DNA from: Chelonoidis abingdonii
Taxonomy: Eukaryota; Chordata; Testudines; Testudinidae
Assembly (NCBI RefSeq): GCF_003597395.2
Contig: NC_133769.1
Location: 43,046,778 to 43,110,777, forward strand
Length of the DNA stretch: 64,000 nt
Direction: 5' to 3'
Of this stretch, positions 36,095 to 45,200 are shown piece after piece. Below the pieces are notes generated by a model that saw only the letters and a program-made list of their open reading frames with translations, was not told the origin of the DNA and searched no databases. Each line of letters starts with the position of its first letter. Position 1 is the stretch's first letter. A program made the position numbers and the translations under genes.

Positions 36095-36102
36095 ACAATA
36101 GC

Positions 36103-37319
36103 TGTCATTGTCAGCTTGTCACTTACAAGAAATTATCAGGTAACCAAAGTAGAGACTCAAGAGTCAATTGTCCAGAGAACAAAAGTGGCAAGAGATTGGT
36201 AGTATTTTATTTCAAACATTGCCTTTTCCTGCAGGACAGACTGAATGAGGGTGGAGAGTACCTAATTCCTCAGCTGCAAATATATAATTGCATTAAGAAC
36301 TATGTCTCTGTTCAACTATAAAACAAACCAATGATTTTATGTTTGCTCAAGCGAGCCTAGAGAACATGCTTATATTACAGAAGAAGAGAAGTGTAATTAA
36401 ACTCCTAATATCTTCTAATTAAAATCTGAGAATTTCTGTGTGTGGAGATGAAGATAACTTTGTGATTTCTATTTATTTACTAATCATATTTAATTATGGT
36501 TCTTTATCTCTCAAAATCCTGTTTTCTGTAAAATCATGAAGAGGATTAAAACTGTGTCATCCCAGTATTAAGAGATTTTTTGTATTCCATTTATTGTTTC
36601 AACGAAACAAAACAAAAAAATAGATGTCCCAAATCCTCACATTGTCTTTTCTCTTAAATGCTCCCTTGAAAAGATTTAATATGAAGATTGTTTTTACAAT
36701 CAAGTTACTGCATGGCTAAGCAGCTTGGAGGTTTACTTTCTGTCACCTGAGAGTTTTTATGAGCAAGTACCAGGTAGTGAAAAACACAGAGATTTCCTTT
36801 CTTTTTTTAAAAAAAATGAAGCTTGCAAGACTTGATAACAAGACTAAAGGTTCCAATTTTAATCTGATTAGAAACAAGAAGCATTTCCTACTACATACAC
36901 ACAAAGCACTAAGCTACTTTCTATGTACTTACTGGAATAAAATACTACTTCAACTTGAATTAAGGTTTAACCTCCAGAAAAAATAATCAATATGGTAAAT
37001 TATCTGACATTTCATAATGCAGTGTAGGGGAAGAGAAACCACAGGAAAAGAGCTATTTTTACATTACATATTAATACTCTGTTAGTATATGGCACATGAA
37101 ACTGACATTTCTCTCAAAATATGTTTGTGGCCAGAGTTTAGATTAGCCTGTGTGTGTAGGTAATGAGCATACTACACTGCTTCTAGTAATTCTGTAGCTG
37201 GTTAATAGTTAAAAAAAAAAAAAAAAAAAAGATTCCAGGACTATTTTCCTGAATAAAAGCACTGAGTTCTGTTTATTATGGTATGGGAACCCATACTATT
37301 AATTATTTGTGACTATTCA
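36103..37319. other. Unannotated AT-rich DNA, with a poly-A run
   Basis: No gene is supported. An uninterrupted poly-A tract of about 20 bases lies at about 37,211-37,230; it may be a retroposon tail, but no upstream element was recognised. Confidence 0.5.
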
Positions 37320-37400
37320 GTGGGGCTGGTTCAAAATTTTCCATCAAAATGTTTTTTGATTGAAAATTGGGGTTTTGACTAAACAAAAAATTTCATCTTT
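37320..37400 (+). repeat. AT-rich dispersed repeat, copy D (partial)
   Basis: ggggctggttcaaaattttc, then catcaaaatgttttttg and gaaaattggggttttgac, the first part of the family seen at 5,485. Confidence 0.45.
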
Positions 37401-38027
37401 ACATTATCATCACGTGATCTATAAGCACTGTATATTTCTGTCCTGTTTTAGCAAATTGTGGCTTAAACTTGCTAAATTCCCTTTTATTCTGGCACATATT
37501 TTGTAATTCGTCTTGGATTTATTTTTACCTTACATTTAAATAGGGACCTTTGCTCATCTCAGAGTGTCATCATTTAATTCTACTATCACTGAGCCTTGCT
37601 ACATCTTGACAAGACTACATATACTGAAATGAATAGACAATGGAGCAGAAAAGACTCAAATCCTATTTGGCTTACTCATGAAAAACTCCCAGTGAAATTA
37701 ATAGTTTTATGTGAGTCAGGCAAGCAGAGTTTGGCACCTGAACCTTGAGTCTGACTTCCTTTGCTATTGTCATAACTTCCACACTTGCAAATGTTTGTTT
37801 TAGCTGTGTTTCCCAAGGATTTAAATGGGAATCAAACTGTTAGAAAACAAACAACCCTCCTCCACCAATCCACACACACAGTTTCAAAAATATATACCCT
37901 TTGTAATTTTTGTAGCCTTTTAAATTTGGTACAGAAATGTCAAAAGGTAGATTGTTATTCAGTAAAATAATTAGAAATAACATTTTATATATACATATAC
38001 CTGCATACTTACATGCACACATACATA
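37401..38027. other. Unannotated AT-rich DNA
   Basis: Nothing recognisable. Confidence 0.5.
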
Positions 38028-38319
38028 GATTAATAGATTCCAAGGCCAAAAGGGACCATTGTGATAATTTCATCTGACCTCCTGTATAGCACAGGTCATA
38101 GAACTTCCCTGAAGTAATTCCTAGAACATATCTATAAGAAAAACATCCAATCTTGATTTAGAAATTGTCAGTGATGGAGAATCCACCACAATGCTTGGTA
38201 AATTGTTTTAATGGTTAATTACCTTAATTGTCAAAAATGTATGCCTTATTTCCAGCCTGAATTTGTCTAACTTCAGCTTTCACCCATTGGGCCATGTTAT
38301 ACCTCCACTAGATTGTTGA
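38028..38319 (-). mobile_element. CR1 LINE 3' end, antisense (first part)
   Basis: Starts with the reversed CR1 tail (attccaaggccaaaagggac, catctgacctcctgtatagc) and runs into the 3' end of ORF2. It continues at 39,160 after an LTR insertion. Confidence 0.9.
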
Positions 38320-38324
38320 GCCCA
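38320..38324. repeat. Target-site duplication of LTR 1
   Basis: gccca, repeated at 39,155-39,159. Confidence 0.75.
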
Positions 38325-39154
38325 TGTCAGTGTTCCTTCCTCACTCCAGGGTGTATATGTGGGGACCCGCATGGAAGACCCCCTAAACTTATATACTACC
38401 AGTTTAAGTTAAAACTTCCCCAAGGCACAAATTCCTTTCCTTGTCCTTGGACAGTTTTGCTGCCACCACCAAGTGATTTACACAATAATTCAAGGAAAGG
38501 TCACTTGGAATCCCTGTCCCTCCAAAATATCCCCCCCAAGACCCTTCACTCCCTTTCCTGGTGAGGCTTGAGAATATTATACCAATCAGTTGGTTAGCAA
38601 CGTGAGCACAGACCGGACCCTTTGTCTCAGGACACTGAAAATCAATCAGGTTCTTAAAAAAAGAACTTTATAATAAAGAAAAAAAGTAAAAGAATCACAC
38701 GTGCAAAATCAGGATGGAAGGTAACTTTACAGGGTAATAAAAAGCTTTAAAACACAGGATTCCCACCCTGGGCTCAGCTTCACAGTTACAAAAACAGGAA
38801 TAAAACTACCTCTGTAGCATAAGAAACTTCACAAGCCAAAACAAAAGATAACCTAATGAATTTCCTTGCCCTACTTATAATTTTTGTAATTTTAGAGACA
38901 TCATTCCAGGTATATTTTCAGGAGATGTTGTACTTGCTTGATCTCTCCCTCCCTCCGGAGAGGGAACAACAAAGAGAGAGAACAAACAAAACCTCCCACC
39001 CCCGGCAGATCTGAAAGTATCTTCTTTCCTCATTGGTCCTTCTCGTCAGGTGCCAACTAGGTTATTTGAGCTTCTTAACCCCTTACAGGTAAAGTGATTC
39101 AGTACAGCTGCCAAGGAGGGATTTTATGCTACCCTTTTCTCTTTATTTATGACA
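38325..39154 (-). mobile_element. Solo LTR (Gypsy/ERV-like), antisense, inside CR1
   Basis: On the minus strand the 830-bp element begins TGTCATAAATAAAG and ends ACACTGACA, with TGTC...GACA short inverted ends and a 5-bp target duplication. It contains a TATAAAGTTC segment before a T-rich stretch, similar to the TATAAAGTTTTC segment of the LTR at 41,550, so the two are probably related. A TGGTGGTGGCAGCA motif lies inside it (plus strand 38,458-38,471). No internal gag/pol is present, so it is a solo LTR left by recombination between the two LTRs of a former provirus-like insertion. Confidence 0.85.
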
Positions 39155-39159
39155 GCCCA

Positions 39160-39881
39160 TGATGAAGTATTTGCAAATATAGGTACTCAGAGATTCTCAG
39201 TTCACCTCTTAACCTTCCCCGTTAAGCCAAATAGATTGAGTTCCTTGAGTCTATCACTATATGATATATTTTCTAATCCTTTAATCATTCTTGTGTCTCT
39301 TCTCTGAACCCTCTCCAACTTAACATCTTTCCTGAACTATGGGTACCAGACCTGGCCACAATATTCTAGAAGTGGTTGAAATAACCTCTCTATTCCTAGT
39401 CTAGATTCCCCTGTTTATGCATCCCTGAATGGCATGATGTCTTTTGGCCACAGCATCACACTGGGAGCTCATGTTCAGCTGATTATCTACCATGACCCCC
39501 ACATCTTTTCAATATCATTGCTTCAATAGCCATATTAAAATGCTTATTATTTGTTTGTGCTCAATTTAAAAAGTGATCCAGATCAGTTTGAATCAGTGAC
39601 CTATCATCTTTTTTATTTAACACTCCTCCAATGTTTGTGTCATCTGCAAACGTTATCAGTGATGATTTTGTTTTCTTCCAGGTAACTGATTAAAATGTTA
39701 AATAGGATAGAGCCAAGAACCGATCCTTGCAGGACACTGTTGTAAACACACCCACTCGATGATGATTCCCTCTTTACAGTTACATTTTGAGACCTATCAA
39801 TTAAACAGTTTTTAAGCCATTTAATGTTTGCCATGGTAATATATATCATTCCAGATTTTTAATCAAAATGTTGTGTGGTAC
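39160..39881 (-). pseudogene. CR1 ORF2 reverse transcriptase fossil, antisense (second part)
   Basis: The minus strand encodes the RT end of CR1 ORF2 in broken frames. A 70-codon frame (39,640-39,849) has CLIDRSQNV and SSSSGCV, then LQGSVLGSILFN, the counterpart of the CR1 PQGSVLGP block. In another frame ITFADDTNIGG supplies the RT catalytic Asp-Asp (codons around 39,639-39,650), followed by DDRSLIQTDLD. The ORF2 protein would nick DNA and reverse-transcribe the element. Frameshifts and two LTR insertions have inactivated it. Confidence 0.88.
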
Positions 39882-40258
39882 TGTAACAGGGTGCTGGCTA
39901 GGAGAAACAAGCCAGGGCCCTGTTAGCCCTGTTCCAGAGGAAGAAGGGTATTAGTTGGGGTGGCTGAGGGGCCATGCCCTAATTACCAGAGTGGCTCCAC
40001 CTGCAGGCCTGGGTAGCCAGCCTGCCCTATCAAGCTGGCTAAGAGACAGGAAGCAGAGGGAGCCAGAAAAGGGAGGCGTGTGGGCTCTACATCCTGGCTG
40101 GCTGGGAAGTTAGTAGTCTCCCAGAGTGTTGGTCTCTATAAATATCTGTAAATAACAGGTGGTAGGAACAGGCACAAACAATAAAAGGACATAGGTGCTG
40201 CACTTCAGTTGGTCTCTGACTGCATTCTGTGGAGGGGCCGGTAGCAGGAACCACTACA
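39882..40258 (+). mobile_element. Solo LTR 2 inside the same CR1
   Basis: A 377-bp element, TGTAACAGGG...CCACTACA, with TGTA...TACA ends and perfect flanking ggtac repeats (39,877-39,881 and 40,259-40,263). A TATA-like tctataaatatctg lies at about 40,135 and an AATAAA at about 40,179, in the order expected of an LTR promoter and poly-A signal. No internal sequence accompanies it. It differs in sequence and length from LTR 1. Confidence 0.87.
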
Positions 40259-40277
40259 GGTACCAACTCTCTGGTTG

Positions 40278-40434
40278 ACCTAACTTACTCTTCTGAGAAA
40301 GAGAGGGAGCACCAGGGTTGAACGGAGAGTGCTCTGCTGTCGAGTTAGTGGGTCTTCACTAGACCTGCTAAATCGATCCCTGCTGCATCGATTGCAGCAG
40401 TGTTGATCTCCCCATAATGAAGACCAGCCCACAG
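40278..40434 (-). mobile_element. MITE fragment related to the 8,206 element
   Basis: Shares gagagtgctct, ctgtcgag, aaatcgat and gaagaccagccc words with the 8,206-8,459 MITE. Only one terminus is recognisable. Confidence 0.5.
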
Positions 40435-40939
40435 TGTTAATTAAAAATAAATAAATAAAAATGCAATAAGTTAATTCCAATTGTAGACATATTACTCATA
40501 ATAGCTATGTTCCTCATTTTTAATTTAGCAAATAACCGTGATATTTGTAATATCTCTAAATAAAACCAGAAAAAAATCTTTTCAGGATATTTGAAGATTA
40601 CTAAAGCTATGGGCCAGATTCAGCCCTGATGGAATTGCATTAATTTAATTGGAATTGCGCATTCTTACTCTAGTATTGAACAATATGCACCTCTAACTGG
40701 TAACATGCATTTTTTAAATTGTATTAATGACCCAGCTACACATTCAATCAAGTTGACGGTTAGGATGGGCCAACAGAGCCAGCTTGGTTAAATGCATATT
40801 TGTGTCATTAACACAATATTTAAAACACATGCTATCTGTTAATTAGTGCATAAATGACTGCTGGAAAGAAAACTATTTATGAAAATAATTACTAATAAGT
40901 CAATCTTAAGGAAAAAATAAAATTTCACATATTTTTCAC
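40435..40939. other. Unannotated AT-rich DNA
   Basis: Contains gggccagattcagccctgat near 40,611, probably an old repeat relic. No gene is supported. Confidence 0.4.
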
Positions 40940-41520
40940 GTTTAAATGTCTCATTTAATCACGTATTTTTAGTAAAAAAAAGCCATGGACAGGTCATAGG
41001 CAAAAAAACAAAAAAAGCATAGCCTGTGACCTGTCCATGACTTATAGCATAAATACCCCTGATTGAATCGTAGGGGGATGGGAAGCCCTGAGAGGGGATC
41101 CACTGCCACTCCAGCTGCAGTGTTTGGGTGGGGGAGGGGCTGGGGCTAGCTGGTGCTCCAGCTTCCCGCCCCCCCAAGATCGCTGCCAGGAGCCCCTGAG
41201 CTGTGATTGCTCCCGCCGCCTTGGGGCCTGCTGCTCAGGTGGTCCCTGGGGCCAGCTGAATCAGCCTCTTCCCAAGGCTGCCAGAGCAGCAGCTGCTGCA
41301 GTTGGCTGCGAGGCCGTCATAAGCAGCTGGCTGCAAAGCTGCTCCAGCAGCGACCAGTGCGCCTGGCCCCAAGACTGCCCATGCAGCTGGCTCCAGGATC
41401 AGCTGCTCGGATGACCCGGGGATCAGCCACACCAGTTGCTGTAGAAGTCATGGAGCTGACAGGAAGTCATAGAATCTGTGACTTCCGCAACCTCCATGAC
41501 ACACACGGATCCTTACTCAT
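40940..41520. mobile_element. GC-rich repeat with a hairpin at each end
   Basis: A hairpin (40,982-41,001 pairing with 41,022-41,041, 18 of 20 matches, loop of 20) begins the element. A second, interrupted hairpin (gtcatggag..ggaagtca with tgacttcc..ctccatgac, about 41,447-41,500) ends it. Between them is a GC-rich block full of cagctg words. The end sequences resemble a known turtle/crocodile repeat with ctgtccatgac termini. The overlapping open frames at 41,124-41,557 are products of the cagctg composition. Confidence 0.55.
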
Positions 41521-41549
41521 GTGCTTTATTATTTTTTCTATCATGTGCT

Positions 41550-42478
41550 TGTCATAAGTAGATAGGTAAGGTAAGGGTTAATTTTCTTTTACTGTAAAGG
41601 GTTTACAAAGGGAACCAAACACCTGACCAGAGGACCAATCAGGAAACCGGATTATTCAACAAGTAAGGGTGGGAACCTCTGGAGGTTTTTGGCTTGTTCT
41701 GTGTCTTTTGTTTTCCTCGCTGTGAGTAAACAAGCTTTTCTTCTAACTCCATCTTCTTTCAAATATTCTACTATCAGTGTGAGTACAAGGAACCAAAGTA
41801 ATCGGCTGTGATGTGCTTTGATTTGTATTTACATGGTGTTGTTTGCGGGACGGTTTAATTAGGTTATCTTTTAAATAGACTATTATTTATATTTTCTTCT
41901 AAGCAAGGACTGTATTGATCTCTTAATGCAGTATTATTGTTCTGTATTTTCTTTCTTTTTAATATAAAGTTTTCTTTTTAAAACTTGTTGGAAGTTTCTT
42001 TTCCTAGTGAGGCAAGGGAGAGGAATTCTGTGCCCGGAGTCCTGTTAATCTGTGACAGGCTAGGGAGGGCGGGAAAAGTTCAGGGGAAAGAGAGAGAGAG
42101 AGAGAGAGAATCAGCTCTGTTCCCTGGTGCGTAAGGCTTGTTCTTTGGAGAGACGAGAGACCAGTTTCTTGGTTTGTCATGTAAAGAGATTGCATCAATC
42201 CCCTCAGAGCGGAACAACGGAGAGAGAGGGAGGGGAGATAATTCCTTTGCCGCGTAGACTCATACTTCTGAGTCTTGGAGTCCTTCCCAGGAAAGTTGGG
42301 AGGCCAGAGAGTGGGGTCCCCCCCAAGAATTTGGGGGAACCAGGCTGATAGATAGCCTCAATACTATCTGGTGGCAGCGAAATATGATCCAAGCTGGGGT
42401 ATAAGCTTGGGAGGAAGGTTCACATAAGCACCCAGATTTGTACGTCTAAAGTCCAGATTTGGGACAACCTTACCCACA
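41550..42478 (+). mobile_element. 5' LTR of a Gypsy-like retrotransposon
   Basis: Starts TGTCATAAGTAGATAGG, contains an aatataaagttttctttt segment (41,961) like LTR 1, a GA microsatellite, and an internal TGGTGGCAGCG (42,369-42,379). I place the end at 42,478 (...ttacccaca) because a primer-binding site follows immediately; GGGACA at 42,466 is an alternative end. A gag remnant lies downstream. No matching 3' LTR is in the window, so the target duplication cannot be checked. Confidence 0.75.
42091..42109. repeat. GA microsatellite in the LTR
   Basis: An uninterrupted run of about nine GA units. Confidence 0.9.
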
Positions 42479-42496
42479 TGGTGGGCAGAGGTGGGA
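42479..42496 (+). promoter_or_regulatory. Probable tRNA-Leu primer-binding site
   Basis: TGGTGGGCAGAGGTGGGA aligns to the complement of a vertebrate tRNA-Leu 3' end (TGGTGGCAGCGGTGGGA) with one inserted G and one mismatch. It starts directly after the proposed LTR end, where a retroelement primes minus-strand DNA. Confidence 0.6.
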
Positions 42497-42699
42497 AAGA
42501 TCCAGATAGCCAGAGTATATTATTTTTCTTTTCCTGCTAGGGATTAGGCAGTTGGAAAAGGGGGTTTTTTGGTTTTTAAAGTGCTAGAAGAAAAACTTCT
42601 TCCTGCCTGCTTTTGGTAGTTTTGCATTTTTAAAACAGAGTCATTAAGAGAACCATTACAGGTCTTTTGTTTAAAACAATTGGGACTTAAGTATCCCAG

Positions 42700-44090
42700 C
42701 CAACAACGACACAGGTAAATACAGTAGCTTTTGTTTGGTCAAATGCTATCAAACAGAGCTAGAGCAAGTCACCAGTTGCTAGAGCAAGAACTTAAGAGAC
42801 AGAAAGCCAGCAGTTCAACAACAGACACCAGAGGGCAACCACAACACAAGAAAACAGAAACCACTGAGTTAAAGATGCATAAAGCAAGGAACGCGCGGGA
42901 CTAGAGCAGAGGAACAACAAAAGAAGCGATCACAAGCGAGACATGAAAAGACTACAAGAGATGGAGATGAGACAAAAAGAAAAAGATAGCTGATTACAAA
43001 AGGAACAAGGAAGCCCAACATGCGCCTTCACAAGAAGACTGGAAAACCAACCAAAACTTAAAAGGGGAAATGGAAAGGCCCCCGCCCTAAACAAAGAAGG
43101 AAAGAAGCAGCCAAAGATAGCAGCCTTTTTCCAAAGGGAAAGAGGGGCGAAAACACCCCGCCAAAGAAATGAAAACAACACAAAAGAGTGGGAGAGGTGG
43201 GAAAACAGAGAAAGCAAGAACTGGAAGTAGGAAAGGCTAAGCATCGACCCAAGTAAATCCTACCCCTCCGGCGCAGTTGCTGGTCCACCGCACCAGAAAT
43301 TTCCAACTACAAGTCAGGTGATGACACGGAACCTTCGTAGAAATTTCGAAAGGGTCTGTATTGGGTTACAGCATCCGGAAACCAAGTACATGCTAGAGCT
43401 GAGGCCACACTTTCAGTGGATCCTTTAGCAGACGTGGCGGCTAAATGCAAGGACAATCTGACGAATTTTAAACTGTTTCAAACCCAGTCCAGTCCAGAAT
43501 GGGATACCCGGATCACGCCCAGTCGGGTGGTTCAGAAACAAAAGTGGAAACCAGAATGCGCGTCATTCCTGACACGTCTACTAACGTTGGAAGCATTGTG
43601 ATGCCTGGATCGCGGATCCCAGGACTGCAACTTTGAAACGGCCACCTTCTGCGTCTTGGATTGGGTGTTCCGGACTAACCGGGTATCCTGATGGTACAAC
43701 CACTCTCACGAGGCGGGGGTGGAGCAAAATGGATGGGTGGCATGAAGCAAGAAGTTACTTGTAAGGGGAGTGAAAAACCCCAGGAGCCACACCAACAATA
43801 AACCCTAACGGGCAACCCCACCCCACCTACAAACCAGGAAGCCACAGACACCTATCTTACACCTCACCATATTCCGTAACTTTACTTCAACCCAGTGACC
43901 CGTTACTGGAAGATGCTCTTACTGTGTAATGAAACGGGAACATCATCAGCCAACTGCCCAAGGCCCAACTGCCCGAATACCCCACCCGTGTGCAAGTCAT
44001 TGCACCCCCAGCAGACCAAAGATCCCCAGGCCCAGATATTCTCAAAATCCCCTTGCAGTGCTGTTAAACCCATTACCTTGAAAAACATTT
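42700..44090 (+). pseudogene. Gag remnant of the LTR retrotransposon, indel-ridden
   Basis: A Lys/Glu/Gln-rich stretch in shifting frames (42,770-43,020) suggests the charged coiled-coil region of a Gypsy gag. 43,416-43,601 encodes a short open piece with DNLTNFKLFQ and PSRVVQKQKWKPE. Near 43,905-43,990 is a frame-broken version of the CCHC zinc knuckle that is intact in the second copy at 47,892. Gag would package element RNA. Single-base indels are dense here and may reflect read errors as much as decay. Confidence 0.55.
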
Positions 44091-44189
44091 CCACAGTTCA
44101 TTGTTACATTCAAAATTATATTTTACTCTATACGCCAAATAGACTGTGTACCAAGAAAAATTCCATAAAAAACCCCTAATCTGTTAAAA

Positions 44190-44643
44190 GGATTCATGGG
44201 ATGAGGCCATACTTGGTGGACTCTATTCTGGGAAGCAGAGACGTGGGAAGATTTGGAGGTCATAGCAAATAATCAGCTAACCCTGAGCTCCCTTGTGATG
44301 TTTTGCCAAATGACCTATGTGACTGTGGTGCATAAACAGGGGAATTTGAGAGAGTAGCGAACATATTTTACTCAATATTTGGACTTAGGCAACCACTGCT
44401 TGAATATTGTGTCCAGTTTCTGGGGCCCAGAATTAAAAGGATGTTAATCATTGAAGGAGTTCAGAGAGAGTCACGGAGAATTGATTAAGCATTTAGAAAC
44501 CTTGCTTTAGGTGACGACACAAGGAAACTGAATGTATTTTTGCTTTACAAAGGGTTAAGTGTCGTATTTGATACAATCAAAGTATTACTAGGTAGCTAAT
44601 TAAAGCTAATAGTGGGCTCACGTCTAGCGAGAAAGGTATAACA
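44190..44643 (+). mobile_element. CR1 fragment before the hAT insertion (copy 1)
   Basis: tactctattctgggaagcag-type and ttgtgtccagtttctggggc words, then gagttcagagagagtcacgg, as in the 3' end of CR1 ORF2. It continues at 44,961. Confidence 0.8.
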
Positions 44644-44960
44644 CAGGGCGTCAGCCAACTTTACAGAAAGTGCTGTGCCGAGTCTTCATTTATTTCACTC
44701 TATTTAAGGTTTCATTGTGCCAGTAATCATTTTAAACAGTTTTTAGAGGTCTCTCTTTATACGTCTAAAATATATAACTAAACCCTATTGCTTATGTAAA
44801 TGTAAATAAGTTTTTTTAAAATGTTTAGAGCTTCTTAAAATTAAATTAATGCAGAACCACCAGACATGGTGGCCTAGGACCCAGGCTGCGATCGAGATAC
44901 CATTTGAAAAGCAGCTATGCATGTCACCTTTGGACGTGTGCCATAGGTTGCCTACCCCTG
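44644..44960. mobile_element. hAT MITE nested in CR1 (copy 1)
   Basis: Begins cagggcgtcagccaac, a noisy form of cagggtcagcaacc, and ends ggttgcctacccctg. The left flank is gtataaca; the right flank reads gtaaca, with two bases missing. It is the counterpart of 48,643-48,953. Confidence 0.82.
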
Positions 44961-45200
44961 GTAACACTAGCCCAATGGCTGAAACAGTAGTTAGACAAAT
45001 ATAACTGGAAATAAGGCATACATTATTAGCAGTGGCTATTAATCATCCGCACTAGCAAGTTTTTTGGGTTGATTCTTGCAATTTTTTCTCCCGGGGACCT
45101 TTTTTAAGTTAAAGAGTTGGATTTTTTGTTTTTCTAAAAGATACTGTAGGATTTTGGGGGAGTTCTATGCCTGTGTTATACAGTAAAAAATGTGGCTTAG
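44961..45200 (+). mobile_element. CR1 fragment after the hAT insertion (copy 1)
   Basis: cccaatggctgaaacagtag, gaaataaggcatacattatt and gggagttctatgcctgtg words of the CR1 3' end. Confidence 0.75.

Noticed and set aside
35816..36202. Overlapping frames on both strands as a gene
   Set aside because: They are read-through of a hAT MITE with inverted ends and a target duplication.
37211..37230. Processed pseudogene ending in poly-A
   Set aside because: No coding similarity was recognised upstream of the A-run.
41124..41557. CAGCTG-rich frames as a gene or CpG-island promoter
   Set aside because: The block is a repeat capped by hairpins, and frames are open on both strands because of the periodic cagctg words.
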